In this document: positions 15,219 through 23,748 of the stretch, in pieces
How positions within the stretch are numbered: position 1 is the first letter of the stretch
How the letters are laid out: each line of letters opens with the position of its first letter
DNA from: Methanobacteriota archaeon
Lineage (GTDB): Archaea > Halobacteriota > Methanosarcinia > Methanotrichales > Methanotrichaceae
Length of the DNA stretch: 41,254 bases
Assembly (NCBI GenBank): GCA_029553285.1
Contig: JAKPCO010000051.1
Coordinates: forward strand, 1 to 41,254
Reading direction: 5' to 3'
Translations under genes and position numbers: made by a program
The notes under the pieces: model-generated
Seen by the model: the letters and a program-made list of their open reading frames with translations, nothing else
What the model was told of the DNA's origin: nothing
Database searches by the model: none

Positions 15219-15983
15219 ATGCTGGAGCTGATGATACCCTTCTTCCTCCTCCTTGTGATTCTGCTGCTGGCCCTCCCGCTGATATTCATATACCTCTTCA
15301 TACGCATCACAGAGGAGGCATTCGAGCAGATCGGCTTCGGCCACTGGCATGCGAGCCTGATGGTATTCGGCTCGGTAATCGGAAGCATGATAGATATACC
15401 GCTGCACAGCGGTGTTATAACAACCTATCCGGCGTTCATGATCGATATGATGAACGCGATTCCTTCTGATATCCCTGTGAGCTTCCATCCGGTGCGCCTG
15501 CTGGTCAACGTCGGCGGATGCATCGTGCCGGTTCTCATAAGCATTGATCTCATCAGGCGGCACAGAGCGCCGGTCTCCACAGCTCTGCTCGGAGCAGTGA
15601 TCGTGGCATTCATCACATACACAATGGCAGAGCCTGTTCCAAATGTGGGCATAACCCTTCCTGTGTACGTCCCTCCGATATCAGCTGCACTCGTGGCGGT
15701 CATCCTCTGCAGGGGATACAGAACCGCGCCAGCGATCGCCTACATCAGCGGATCGATCGGCACCCTCCTCGGAGCGGATGTGATGAACCTGCTCACTCCG
15801 GGGGTTCTGCCAGCGCTTGCCCCACCATCCGCGTACCCCCGACCCCTGGCACTCTCGATAGGCGGCGCCGGCATATTCGACGGGATATTCCTGACGGGAG
15901 TGATGGCAGTCCTCCTCGCATCCCTGGTTGTATGCCTCCTGGGAGGCGGGAGCTGCAGATCCAGGATGGTCCCGATATCGTAG
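15219..15983 (+). CDS. DUF1614-type membrane protein
   Basis: A 254-residue integral membrane protein with about seven hydrophobic segments. The first is LIPFFLLLVILLLALPLIFIY-like at residues 4-28. Conserved polar patches sit at GSMIDIPLH (near 58) and SFHPVRLLVNVGGCIVPVLI (near 90), plus GGAGIFDGIFLTG near the C-terminus. These match the DUF1614 family of archaeal and bacterial membrane proteins of unknown function. It lies 14 bases downstream of the AMMECR1 gene and is probably cotranscribed with it. Confidence 0.75.
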   Translation: MLELMIPFFLLLVILLLALPLIFIYLFIRITEEAFEQIGFGHWHASLMVFGSVIGSMIDIPLHSGVITTYPAFMIDMMNAIPSDIPVSFHPVRLLVNVGGCIVPVLISIDLIRRHRAPVSTALLGAVIVAFITYTMAEPVPNVGITLPVYVPPISAALVAVILCRGYRTAPAIAYISGSIGTLLGADVMNLLTPGVLPALAPPSAYPRPLALSIGGAGIFDGIFLTGVMAVLLASLVVCLLGGGSCRSRMVPIS

Positions 15984-16184
15984 AACCTCTCAGAACAGCC
16001 GCTTCAACACAGCCCGGGAATCTCAGAACCCCAGAGGCGCTCCAAGATCGCCTGTTGCGCTGCTGATTCAGGTTTGAGACTGGTTCATGGAGAAAGGGGA
16101 CGAGGCGAATCCCCAAATAATGCGAGACCTCAGCGGCTGTTTTTCGAAGCAAGATTAATATCATCGATACCCAAGACTCGACCG

Positions 16185-16859
16185 ATGAACTACATCGATC
16201 AGGTATACCTGTTTGTCGGAAAAGCAGTGGTGCTCGCTCTTATAATCTCATTTCTCCTCTCGCTCATCATCGCGCTTCTCGTCGGCATATCCTTCAAGAC
16301 CGGGCGGTATTTCCTGGCCAGGCCGATGCTCATAGGCATAAGCCTCCTGGAGAGCCTCGTCAAGGCGATATTCTGGCTGGGCCGTGCGGACGACAAGATC
16401 GTGGATGATGTAGGGATATCTCTGATGAACTACATCAACAGGGGCAAGTTCTACGCAACTCCTGTCGAGGATAGGTTCGTGTTCATGCCCCAGTGCCTGC
16501 GATCCGTCGAGTGCCCCGCGAAGCTCACGCCTGAGGGGATAAAATGCGTGGGGTGTGGCAGGTGCGGAATAGGAGAGGCGAAGAGGCTAGCCGAATCGAA
16601 GGGGTACAGGTTCTTTGTTGTTCCGGGATCGAGTTTTATAAAACGCATCATTCAGAAGTACCATCCCAGGGGCATAGTCGGCGTCGGGTGCGAGATGGAG
16701 ATAAAGGAGGGTCTCATACTCTGCAACAGTCATGGCATACCGGCTATAGGTGTTCCCCTCACCACAGCAGGCTGTGTCTCCACGACACTCGAATGGGAGA
16801 GGCTGTACGATGTTCTCCTCCAGAGATCCAGCAGGGAGCCTGAGAGACATCAGGCATGA
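16185..16859 (+). CDS. DUF116 family membrane-anchored cysteine protein
   Basis: A 224-residue protein. ATG 16185 is chosen because upstream codons are non-coding and an AT-rich AGATTAATA box lies about 28 bases before it. One hydrophobic N-terminal segment (AVVLALIISFLLSLIIALLV, residues 13-32) anchors a cytoplasmic domain with clustered cysteines: MPQCLRSVECPAKL, then KCVGCGRCGIGEAK, then VGCEMEIKEGLILCNSHG. This is the DUF116 pattern; the cysteines may bind Fe-S or zinc. The function is unknown. Family members often sit near methyltransferase or radical SAM genes, not seen here. Confidence 0.85.
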   Translation: MNYIDQVYLFVGKAVVLALIISFLLSLIIALLVGISFKTGRYFLARPMLIGISLLESLVKAIFWLGRADDKIVDDVGISLMNYINRGKFYATPVEDRFVFMPQCLRSVECPAKLTPEGIKCVGCGRCGIGEAKRLAESKGYRFFVVPGSSFIKRIIQKYHPRGIVGVGCEMEIKEGLILCNSHGIPAIGVPLTTAGCVSTTLEWERLYDVLLQRSSREPERHQA

Positions 16860-16999
16860 TCTGCCAGAACACAAAAGATGCGATCTTGTATGCTTTTGTG
16901 CTCGTCAGGCGCGCTGCTGAGCGCATTCATCGCCGGATCACATGACTGCGCTACGCAGGGGCAGATCACAATTGAATGAGACTGACAATGCCCCCTTTC

Positions 17000-18124
17000 T
17001 CAGCACTTCGTCTGGACGCTTTCCTTTATGAGCTCTCTGCCAGCCCCGTTCCTTTTGGCTATGTAGCTCTTGAGCTTTATACCGAGAAGTGCGGTGGCCA
17101 TGGCGCCCATCGCGCATACCGCAAAGTACTGGATCGAGCTGAGAGGGGACATGCTGAAGTCCTGTGTGAAGTTCGCGAGTATCACTACGCTCGCGCCCCA
17201 GAATATGAGACCTGTTGCGAAGAGGAAGAAGGGATACGAGTATGTCCTCGGATCCTTTATGCCCTCCAGGTGCATGTCTATGAGCTTCCCGACGTTGGCG
17301 CAGATACCTGCTGCGACGTACCACCAGACGCTGGCGTTTATGAATAGCATCAGAAGTGTGAGGTAGCCATACCATATCGGTCCTTTGTATGAGTACCACA
17401 CGTTCGCTATGCCCTGGATTGTGGCTATTATTATCAGCATCCCGGCAAGTATGTATGTGACGAATGATATCTTGCCGGCGTACAGCGATCCCCTCAGCGT
17501 CTTCTTCGTCTCGTCCAGGAAGTCGTCCAGTCCGAGACCTCTGAAGAGAAGATAGAGCCCGACGGAGCCCGTTATCGCTATGATCGCTCCATTCGGATAG
17601 TTCAGCAGGTAGAATATGGAGAACATCAGCAGTGCCAGGCCGGGTGGGATGAATATCGTGTGGCTTATCTTCGGGTCTGTGAAGACCTGCTTCAGCAGGT
17701 AGTATGTACTCTCGATGCTCGGATTCTGCTTCACCAGTATGCGCCTTACGCCGTCGACCTTTATCCTGGACTGTATGATCGGGAGTATCGCCTCATCCTC
17801 AGCGCCGTCCGATACAACAATGACTGACTTCGGGTCCAGGCGCTCTATGAGCTGTTCGAGCTGCTCTGCAAGCTTTCTGTCCGCGCTGAGCCCGACCTTC
17901 TCGTCACCTGTGATCGTCGCTATCTCGACAGATCTTTCTGCGGAGATCTCGTCGTAAATCTTCAGTCCGCCGAAGATCGTGTTGGTGTCGGACTCCTCCG
18001 GATCGGCAAGCCCGAGAGAAAGAGCCGCATTAAGGTTCTCCTCTCTTCCAACCACCGGGCTCTTGATGCCGGCCTTCCGACCCAGATCGTCATCGCGATC
18101 GATGCAGAGCACCAGTACGTCCAT
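17000..18124 (-). CDS. DUF373 family membrane protein
   Basis: A 374-residue archaeal protein. Residues 1-145 are a soluble alpha/beta domain (MDVLVLCIDRDDDLGRKAG; NAALSLGLADPEESDTN; VIVVSDGAEDEAILPII), and residues about 155-355 carry six or so transmembrane helices. This two-part layout is that of DUF373, widespread in euryarchaea and without a known function. The acidic loops in the soluble half (IDRDDD, DPEESDTN) look like a metal or nucleotide site. It is a monocistronic gene bounded upstream by an 88-bp mobile element 48 bases from its start codon. Confidence 0.88.
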   Translation of the reverse strand: MDVLVLCIDRDDDLGRKAGIKSPVVGREENLNAALSLGLADPEESDTNTIFGGLKIYDEISAERSVEIATITGDEKVGLSADRKLAEQLEQLIERLDPKSVIVVSDGAEDEAILPIIQSRIKVDGVRRILVKQNPSIESTYYLLKQVFTDPKISHTIFIPPGLALLMFSIFYLLNYPNGAIIAITGSVGLYLLFRGLGLDDFLDETKKTLRGSLYAGKISFVTYILAGMLIIIATIQGIANVWYSYKGPIWYGYLTLLMLFINASVWWYVAAGICANVGKLIDMHLEGIKDPRTYSYPFFLFATGLIFWGASVVILANFTQDFSMSPLSSIQYFAVCAMGAMATALLGIKLKSYIAKRNGAGRELIKESVQTKC

Positions 18125-18172
18125 AATTTCATGTTGGGTAGAAATCTACTTAAATTATTCTATGTTCTGGGT

Positions 18173-18260
18173 GGACCTGTCCGAATAAGGATCAAATATT
18201 TCTGACATGAGGAAGCGGTAAGGTTAAATTTCTGGATTCGGCTCTTATCCGGACAAATAC
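18173..18260. mobile_element. 88-bp miniature inverted-repeat element, copy 2
   Basis: Left end GGACCTGTCCGAATAAG; right end CTTATCCGGACA followed by AATAC. It is flanked by a perfect 8-bp duplication, TTCTGGGT at 18165-18172 and 18261-18268. The interior matches copy 1 at 5000 almost base for base in the same orientation. It lies in the short region between the DUF373 and YhhQ genes and so may affect the DUF373 promoter. Confidence 0.88.
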
Positions 18261-18309
18261 TTCTGGGTGCGCGCTGTAGTATCACATTCTGCAGATCTCC
18301 ACCCCTGGA

Positions 18310-19110
18310 TCAATTCTGCTTTGCGTCATCTCCATGCTGCTCGAATATCGGCTTCTCCGGCACCAGGTATATCGTCCAGAATGATAGAAGTGTGACGATC
18401 GCCTTCACAACCACATTCGTCTGGAACATCTGGATCATCGCATCGAATCCGATTATTCCGGTGAATGCTATAAGCGGGAAGAGTGTGCTGTCCACAGGTA
18501 TCGATATCGCGTTGGACACCGCGACTCTGGCCCACTGAGGTCTGTTCCTGCCCCAGCCGGTGACCCAGAGGTGATAGATCTGGGTGTCGATGAGCTCTGC
18601 TACGACCATGGTTATCACCGAGCCGAGAACTATCCTAAGCTGGAGGGAGAAGATCGACTGCCACCATGGGCCTCCGGATGTCTCGAATATCCCGAAGAGG
18701 AACTGCCATGCGGCCTGCCCGCCGTTTGCAGCCCAGTCAGGCTCAGCCGGCATCAATACCACTATCTGGAAGTACATGGCTGCCAGGAGGTTCACAAATG
18801 CGCTCAGCCAGATGGTGGTGATGGCGGCTCTCTTCCCGAGCTGCTTGTGTATCAGGTCCCTCCAGGTGAATGTCATGGAGTATATGAAGCCTGCGTCCAT
18901 CACAAGTCTTCCGAAGTAGGTGACCTTTGTCGCGGCTATGTTGCCTGCCAGTGAGAAAAATATGTAAAGCCCGCAGAGGATTATCGTCGCCTGTGTTTTA
19001 TCGATACGGATCCTGAAGCCGGAGGATCCTGCTGGATCACGCCGTGAGTAACGTTCCCCACCAGAGTGATCGTAGACCGGATCGCTGCCAGACCCTCTCT
19101 CACGACTCAC
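18310..19110 (-). CDS. YhhQ-type queuosine-precursor transporter (COG1738)
   Basis: A 266-residue membrane protein with six hydrophobic segments starting after a hydrophilic 35-residue N-terminus (TQATIILCGLYIFFSLAGNI is the first). Family landmarks are AATKVTYFGRLVMDAGFIYS, a helix with TMVVAELIDTQIYHLW, and the end motif VSNAISIPVDSTLFPLIAF. YhhQ proteins import 7-deazaguanine bases such as preQ0, preQ1 or queuine. The start is GTG 19110, overlapping the tgt stop by 11 bases, so the two are translationally coupled and likely serve one pathway: uptake of a deazapurine base and its insertion into tRNA. Which base is carried is unknown. Confidence 0.85.
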   Translation of the reverse strand: MSRERGSGSDPVYDHSGGERYSRRDPAGSSGFRIRIDKTQATIILCGLYIFFSLAGNIAATKVTYFGRLVMDAGFIYSMTFTWRDLIHKQLGKRAAITTIWLSAFVNLLAAMYFQIVVLMPAEPDWAANGGQAAWQFLFGIFETSGGPWWQSIFSLQLRIVLGSVITMVVAELIDTQIYHLWVTGWGRNRPQWARVAVSNAISIPVDSTLFPLIAFTGIIGFDAMIQMFQTNVVVKAIVTLLSFWTIYLVPEKPIFEQHGDDAKQN

Positions 19111-20305
19111 TCTTCATCCACCTTCTCTTGAGTGCGCTGAACCTTCCATCTCTTATCCATCTCCTTATCGACTCCATCAGCTGGAGCATGAAGAATACGT
19201 TGTGGACAGTGGCAGCCCTGAAGTAGGAGAGCTCCTTCGAGATGTAGAGGTGTCTGAGATACGCCCTGCTGTACATCCTGCATGTTGGACATCCGCATCT
19301 CGGATCCACGGGCCTTTTATCATCCTTGAAAATCGAGGACTTTATGCTTATCCTGAACTTGTTTTCAATACAGCCTCCAGATGCAGGGGATATGTACAGG
19401 TTGCCTCTGCGCGCGATTCTTGTTGGATGGACGCAGTCGAATGTATCGATTCCCCTCTCGACGCACTCGAAGATGTCCGGGATCTCACCTATTCCCAGGA
19501 GGTGTCTCGGCCGCTCATCCAGCCTTGGGATGACCCAATCAAGGACCTGGTGCATGTCCTCCTTGCAGTTCCCGAGAGAGCCCCCGATCGCGATGCCGTC
19601 GAAAGGCAGCGATCTTATGAAATCCGCGCTCTCCCTGCGGAGGTCCTCGAACCATCCTCCCTGTATGATGCCATATATCGCCTGTCTCCTGTCGTGGTAC
19701 CTCAACGACTGCAGAGCCCAGCGGTGGGTCCTCTCCATAGCCTCTCTGGTGTAGTCATAATCAGAGAGCGGTGATGTGCATTCGTCGAATGCCATGATGA
19801 TGTCAGATCCGAGCCTGCTCTGGATCCGCATGGCGCTCCTGGGGTCGAGAAAGTGCCACCCACCATCGATTAATGATTTGAAGGCGACGCCTTCGTCTGT
19901 GATCCTTGTCAGGTTCTCTCTCCGCTCTGCAGACAGTCTTCCCTGCGGGAATATGCTTCCTATCTTGCTGATGTTGTGCTCCCGCCCAAGTCCCAGGGAG
20001 AAAGCCTGGAAGCCGCCCGAGTCTGTAAAGATTGGGCCGTCAAAGGACATGAACCTGTGGAGACCGCCCATCCTCCTGATGAGATCCTCTCCTGTTCTCA
20101 GATGGAGGTGATATGTGTTTGCGAATATCGCCTGCACCCCCAGAGCTCTCAGGTCATCTGACCCGAGCGCCCTGACAGATGCAACTGTGGCGACCGGGAT
20201 GAACTGGGGCGTCTCTATGTATCCCTGGCGCGTCCTGATCATCCCAAGCCTCGCGCGCGTAATCCTTGATCGCTTAAGGACATCAAAGGAGAAATGCTCT
20301 GCCAT
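19100..20305 (-). CDS. tgt: tRNA-guanine transglycosylase, bacterial type
   Basis: A 401-residue base-exchange enzyme, close in length to bacterial Tgt and without the PUA/C2 domains of archaeal TgtA (usually over 500 residues). Catalytic landmarks: Asp95 in TDSGGFQ (general base), Asp174 in AFDEC, nucleophile Asp290 in FDCVHPTR, and the zinc site Cys337, Cys339, Cys342 with His368 at the bacterial spacing. Bacterial Tgt swaps guanine 34 of GUN-anticodon tRNAs for preQ1; archaeal TgtA acts at position 15 with preQ0. The substrate loop reads IGGSLGNCKEDM, unlike the LSVGE/LAVGE loop of preQ1 enzymes. There is also an insertion near residues 105-130 (EHNISKIGSIFPQGRLSAE). Coupled to the transporter downstream. 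Confidence 0.9.
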   Translation of the reverse strand: MAEHFSFDVLKRSRITRARLGMIRTRQGYIETPQFIPVATVASVRALGSDDLRALGVQAIFANTYHLHLRTGEDLIRRMGGLHRFMSFDGPIFTDSGGFQAFSLGLGREHNISKIGSIFPQGRLSAERRENLTRITDEGVAFKSLIDGGWHFLDPRSAMRIQSRLGSDIIMAFDECTSPLSDYDYTREAMERTHRWALQSLRYHDRRQAIYGIIQGGWFEDLRRESADFIRSLPFDGIAIGGSLGNCKEDMHQVLDWVIPRLDERPRHLLGIGEIPDIFECVERGIDTFDCVHPTRIARRGNLYISPASGGCIENKFRISIKSSIFKDDKRPVDPRCGCPTCRMYSRAYLRHLYISKELSYFRAATVHNVFFMLQLMESIRRWIRDGRFSALKRRWMKSES

Positions 20306-20607
20306 CTGCAGCTCTTCCCAGCTCCTGCTGAATCACATGAAGCTCATTATGAGCTATTTAGCACTTCGGGTTGTGTCCGAGCACCCAGCGGTGTGGAACT
20401 GATTAGCAGCAGGCGTCAAAAAACGGAGACAGGGTCTCATGCTCCGGCATCGGCAACCCAGTCTGCAGCATAGCTCAATAACTGCAGGAAGCCTCTGAAA
20501 ACAGCAGGGCCGCCTGGATGTCAGGGGCTGATTGGTTCTGAGCTGTTCTGAGACTGCTCATCAACCTTCAGCCGTATGTAAAAAGGATGCCAGAGCCCTC
20601 GCGTGGC
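20306..20607. other. Intergenic region between tgt and a flavoprotein gene
   Basis: About 300 bases without a gene. On the minus strand, CTAAATAG near 20360 may be the TATA element of tgt. Nothing else recognisable. Confidence 0.4.
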
Positions 20608-21282
20608 TCACGCACTTTTTCTGGCCTCCTCAAAAGCCTTCTCCCCTGCCTTCAGATACTCCTCCTCGCTCATCAGCGGTCTGCTCACGGTTTTGAGAAG
20701 GCTCTCGGAGATTCGCCCCGTCCTCACGAGCTCTCTGCCAGCATCCCTTGCAGCATTGATCACATCATCCATCGCGCCTTCTGGCATGTACCTCATCGCC
20801 TCTGCGCCCGGGCGGAGGAGCGCGGCGACGAACTCAGAGTCAGGTCTTGAATATATCGCCTTCATCTGTACAAGTACAGGATCGAACGCCCCGATCTCCC
20901 AGGCGCCGCATGATGCGACCAGCACAACCTTCTGTCTCTTCTTTGGCGTCGTGCCCGGGACATGGAGCGGTAGCTGCCTGTCCATCAGGTTCTTGAGCGG
21001 GCCGGTGACCCCTGAGAAGTACACAGGCGTGGCCCATACTATAACATCTGCATCCTCGAACTTCGGATAGAGCATCTGCATGTCGTCGTTCTGGCCACAT
21101 CTCCCAGGGTTTTTGAACCAGCAGTTCATATCGCCGTTGCATGGCCCGATCCTGAGCTTCCTGGTGTAGAACAGCGCCACATCAGCTCCTTCCTCTCGCA
21201 TCCCATCCAGGAACGGATTCAGTATGCGAGCTGTGTTCCCCGCATCCATCTTGGGGCTTCCGTTTATGGCAAGCACTTTCAT
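20608..21282 (-). CDS. Flavodoxin-fold NAD(P)H-dependent FMN reductase family protein
   Basis: A 224-residue flavoprotein. It begins MKVLAINGSPKMDAGNTARI, the FMN phosphate-binding loop of the family; ATG 21282 has GAGGA 7 bases upstream. Cysteines at CNGDMNCWFKNPGRC and the acidic QNDDM follow, then WATPVYFSGVTGPLKNLMDR, the isoalloxazine-binding region. It resembles iron-sulfur flavoproteins of methanogens, but it has three cysteines spaced C-x5-C-x7-C rather than the compact four-cysteine motif, so a 4Fe-4S cluster is unlikely. Probable role: electron transfer or reductive detoxification in the cytoplasm. Confidence 0.85.
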   Translation of the reverse strand: MKVLAINGSPKMDAGNTARILNPFLDGMREEGADVALFYTRKLRIGPCNGDMNCWFKNPGRCGQNDDMQMLYPKFEDADVIVWATPVYFSGVTGPLKNLMDRQLPLHVPGTTPKKRQKVVLVASCGAWEIGAFDPVLVQMKAIYSRPDSEFVAALLRPGAEAMRYMPEGAMDDVINAARDAGRELVRTGRISESLLKTVSRPLMSEEEYLKAGEKAFEEARKSA

Positions 21283-21292
21283 GATTTTTCCT

Positions 21293-21751
21293 CTATGCAA
21301 AGAAGACTCCTAAAAAGTATTTAAAGACATCCGCACTTGCCAGCACGAGCGCGAGCTTGAGCCGTGTTGTGAGCCTGGTGGCCTCTATCTTCACCTCTCC
21401 TTTGTCTTTTGCATCCTTGAATGCCGCCACACGGTCGTTGGATGAGGCTACCCTCTGGATCGTGCTCTCAGATGTCTCTATGGTTATCGTCGGATCCTCA
21501 ATCCCACCCGGGTACGAGGCCACTATGCGCCCTTTGGATGTTTCCAGGCCGAGCATGTAGAGTGTACCGTTATTGAGGAGTATGTCGATCTCGACCCTCT
21601 CGCTTCCGAGCAGCTCCCTCAGCACCTGGGGTGCCTGATCTATATTGCTGTTATATTTATCAATATACATCTGTGGTGAGGTATTCTCGAAGAGCGCATC
21701 TGCTGTGCACAGCACCAGCAGGCATGCCAGGAGACAAAGAACATATCGCAT
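21293..21751 (-). CDS. Secreted or membrane-associated protein of unknown function
   Basis: A 152-residue protein with an N-terminal signal (MRYVLCLLACLLVLCTADA). The mature part has a mixed alpha/beta pattern (MYIDKYNSNIDQAPQVLREL; ERVEIDILLNNGTLYMLGLE; TITIETSESTIQRVASSNDR) with a faint resemblance to SCP2-like lipid-binding domains, and a hydrophobic C-terminus (LALVLASADVFKYFLGVFFA) that could anchor it. One or two sequons (NTS, NGT) are present. I recognise no family with confidence. Starts at GTG 21760 and ATG 21751 are both possible. It lies just upstream of the flavoprotein gene, same strand, about 10 bases apart. Confidence 0.65.
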   Translation of the reverse strand: MRYVLCLLACLLVLCTADALFENTSPQMYIDKYNSNIDQAPQVLRELLGSERVEIDILLNNGTLYMLGLETSKGRIVASYPGGIEDPTITIETSESTIQRVASSNDRVAAFKDAKDKGEVKIEATRLTTRLKLALVLASADVFKYFLGVFFA

Positions 21752-22058
21752 GAGATGCACTCAGACTGCTGGAATAAATGCCTTCCGAGCCGGACAGGCG
21801 CCGGTCCTCTCAGACTTGGTGGTGCTGCCAGGAGCAACCGGAAGCACCGGAGGGATTCGTGACACACGCCGCGATATCAATGATGTGGGCATGCCCGATC
21901 ACATGCCCTCGCATGTGTGAGCGTTGCGAGAGCATTATATAGGCACACATGATGGAGAATCAGGGAGATGCTGGCGATCGGAGAAATTCATGCTGTATAA
22001 ATCGCCATTCGATCATCATTATACTCCCCGGCTCACTCGAGGCATCACCGAATAGAGG

Positions 22059-22523
22059 GTGTTTCATTTGGATCAGGAGAAGAGGTACCTTGTGGCCCTG
22101 CCGTTCAAGAAGCGTGGGAAGAGCAGCCTGAAGATAAGCGACTTCATATTCGCACTCTCGCTGGACATGAAGTGGGGGCCTCCAGAGAATGTGCGAGCTC
22201 TTCTCATGGAAGCGGAAAAGGAAGGGCTGGTTCGCATCGACGGAGATGTGGTGCATTCCAGAGAGGATATCGAGATACCTGTTGGGTTCAAACCCGCTCC
22301 TGTCGAGAGCATATTCGAAAGAGCGGTCAGAATGATATCCTCGAAGACCGGCATGAGCAGGAAGGAGATTATAGCGATGATAAACGAGCGTCAGGACTCG
22401 CTCCAGAGGCTGGTTGAGCTGGATGCTGTTGCGCTTCTGGTGGCGAGAGAGCTCGAGATCGATGTGGCTGATATGGCCCGGGAGGCATACCAGAGCCTGA
22501 TCTCCTCCAGTGATGCGGCCTAG
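22059..22523 (+). CDS. DUF2240 family protein
   Basis: A 154-residue cytoplasmic protein that matches the archaeal DUF2240 family: YLVALPFKKRGKSSLKISDF, then ALSLDMKWGPPENV, and a helical C-terminal half. The N-terminal segment looks winged-helix-like (PPENVRALLMEAEKEGLVRI), so a nucleic-acid-binding role is plausible but unproven. Start is GTG 22059 or TTG 22068; no AUG is available in frame. Its stop overlaps an optional start of the next gene, so the two are likely cotranscribed. Confidence 0.8.
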   Translation: MFHLDQEKRYLVALPFKKRGKSSLKISDFIFALSLDMKWGPPENVRALLMEAEKEGLVRIDGDVVHSREDIEIPVGFKPAPVESIFERAVRMISSKTGMSRKEIIAMINERQDSLQRLVELDAVALLVARELEIDVADMAREAYQSLISSSDAA

Positions 22524-22530
22524 CTCCTCT

Positions 22531-23634
22531 ATGTACGACCTGATAGTGATAGGTGGAGGCCCTGCCGGCGCATCTGCAGCTCTTGAAGGCGTCAGGCGAG
22601 GCCTGCGGGTTCTTCTCCTCGAGAAGGAGAGTTTCCCGCGGTACAAGCCGTGCGGCGGCGCTCTGTCAGAGAGGACGAGGTCATACCTGGGATTCAGGAT
22701 TCCAGATGAGGTCATTGATGCAGAGGTCTCCCGAATAAAGATATTCTTCAGAGATCGCTGTGCTGAGATCTCACGGTCCGAGAGGCTCTCAACGCTCGTC
22801 ACCAGAAGCGCGTTCGATGAGATGCTGGTGAGGAGGGCAGAGGAGGCCGGAGCAGAGGTCCTCTTCGGCAGGAAGGCCACAGAGGTATCGGAGATGGAGG
22901 AGTGCGTCCGGATCAGAGCAGGTGATACCTACGAGGGCAGGATTCTGGTGCTGGCTGATGGTCACACAGGCATGCTGAGCAGGAAGATGTGTCCAAGAGA
23001 TGGGATGACAGGCATGTGCCTGGTCTCAGAGGTGGCTGCCGAAAACACCACCGACTCCATGGAAATACACTTTGGGGAGGCGGATATGGGCTACGCCTGG
23101 GTGTTCCCTCATGGAAGTTACCTCTCAGTCGGCGCTGGCGGTCTTCGATCCTCGAACATAAGAAGAATCATGGAAAGATTCATGAGTTCGAGGGGATTCC
23201 GCGGCAAGATCCATGGCCACACGATCCCGCTCTCAGGGCCATCCAGATATCTTGCAGGTGGAAGAACAATGCTCTGCGGCGACTCGGCTGGCATGGTGGA
23301 TCCATTCACAGGGGAGGGTATTGCCTACGCCGTGAGATCCGGGCAGATCGCAGCAGAGGTCGCCTCTGAGCATCTCAGCGAGGGATGTGATCTCGTGGAG
23401 TATCAACGCAGGTGTAAAAACGAGTTCGGAGAAGACCTCAGAGCGTCACTTCTTCTGGCCCGAACCATGCACCGCTTTCCAAATCAGCTCTTCACCATGT
23501 TCATGGACGACAGATCGCTCCTGGAGAGGTACATAGACATACATGCGCATGGCCTAAGCTACAGGAGCTTTTTAAGGTGGCTCGCGCCGAGAGCTCCGGC
23601 AAAGCTCATAGCATCGATTATCTCGAGGATTTAG
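22531..23634 (+). CDS. Geranylgeranyl reductase family FAD-dependent oxidoreductase
   Basis: A 367-residue flavoenzyme. N-terminal Rossmann motif DLIVIGGGPAGASAAL, then the family motif PRYKPCGGALS near residue 45, and the second FAD segment LCGDSAGMVDPFTGEGIAYA near 250. Archaeal relatives reduce the double bonds of geranylgeranyl ether lipids or prenyl chains of quinone-like cofactors such as methanophenazine. Several paralogues usually occur per genome, so which lipid this one acts on is not decidable here. I prefer ATG 22531, where homologues begin; GTG 22510 and ATG 22513 are upstream alternatives. Confidence 0.88.
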   Translation: MYDLIVIGGGPAGASAALEGVRRGLRVLLLEKESFPRYKPCGGALSERTRSYLGFRIPDEVIDAEVSRIKIFFRDRCAEISRSERLSTLVTRSAFDEMLVRRAEEAGAEVLFGRKATEVSEMEECVRIRAGDTYEGRILVLADGHTGMLSRKMCPRDGMTGMCLVSEVAAENTTDSMEIHFGEADMGYAWVFPHGSYLSVGAGGLRSSNIRRIMERFMSSRGFRGKIHGHTIPLSGPSRYLAGGRTMLCGDSAGMVDPFTGEGIAYAVRSGQIAAEVASEHLSEGCDLVEYQRRCKNEFGEDLRASLLLARTMHRFPNQLFTMFMDDRSLLERYIDIHAHGLSYRSFLRWLAPRAPAKLIASIISRI

Positions 23635-23748
23635 AGCAAACAGCTCCTGAACAGTCCCGATGAACGCGCCCTGAGATATGCAAAGACAAGCGCCATCTAC
23701 TCCACTGAAGACCGGAGTTTCCGCTGCCCTTGCACCCCGGGAGGTTAT

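Noticed and set aside
21960-22880. Long minus-strand frame across the DUF2240 and geranylgeranyl-reductase genes
   Set aside because: It spans two well-supported plus-strand genes and has no family resemblance.
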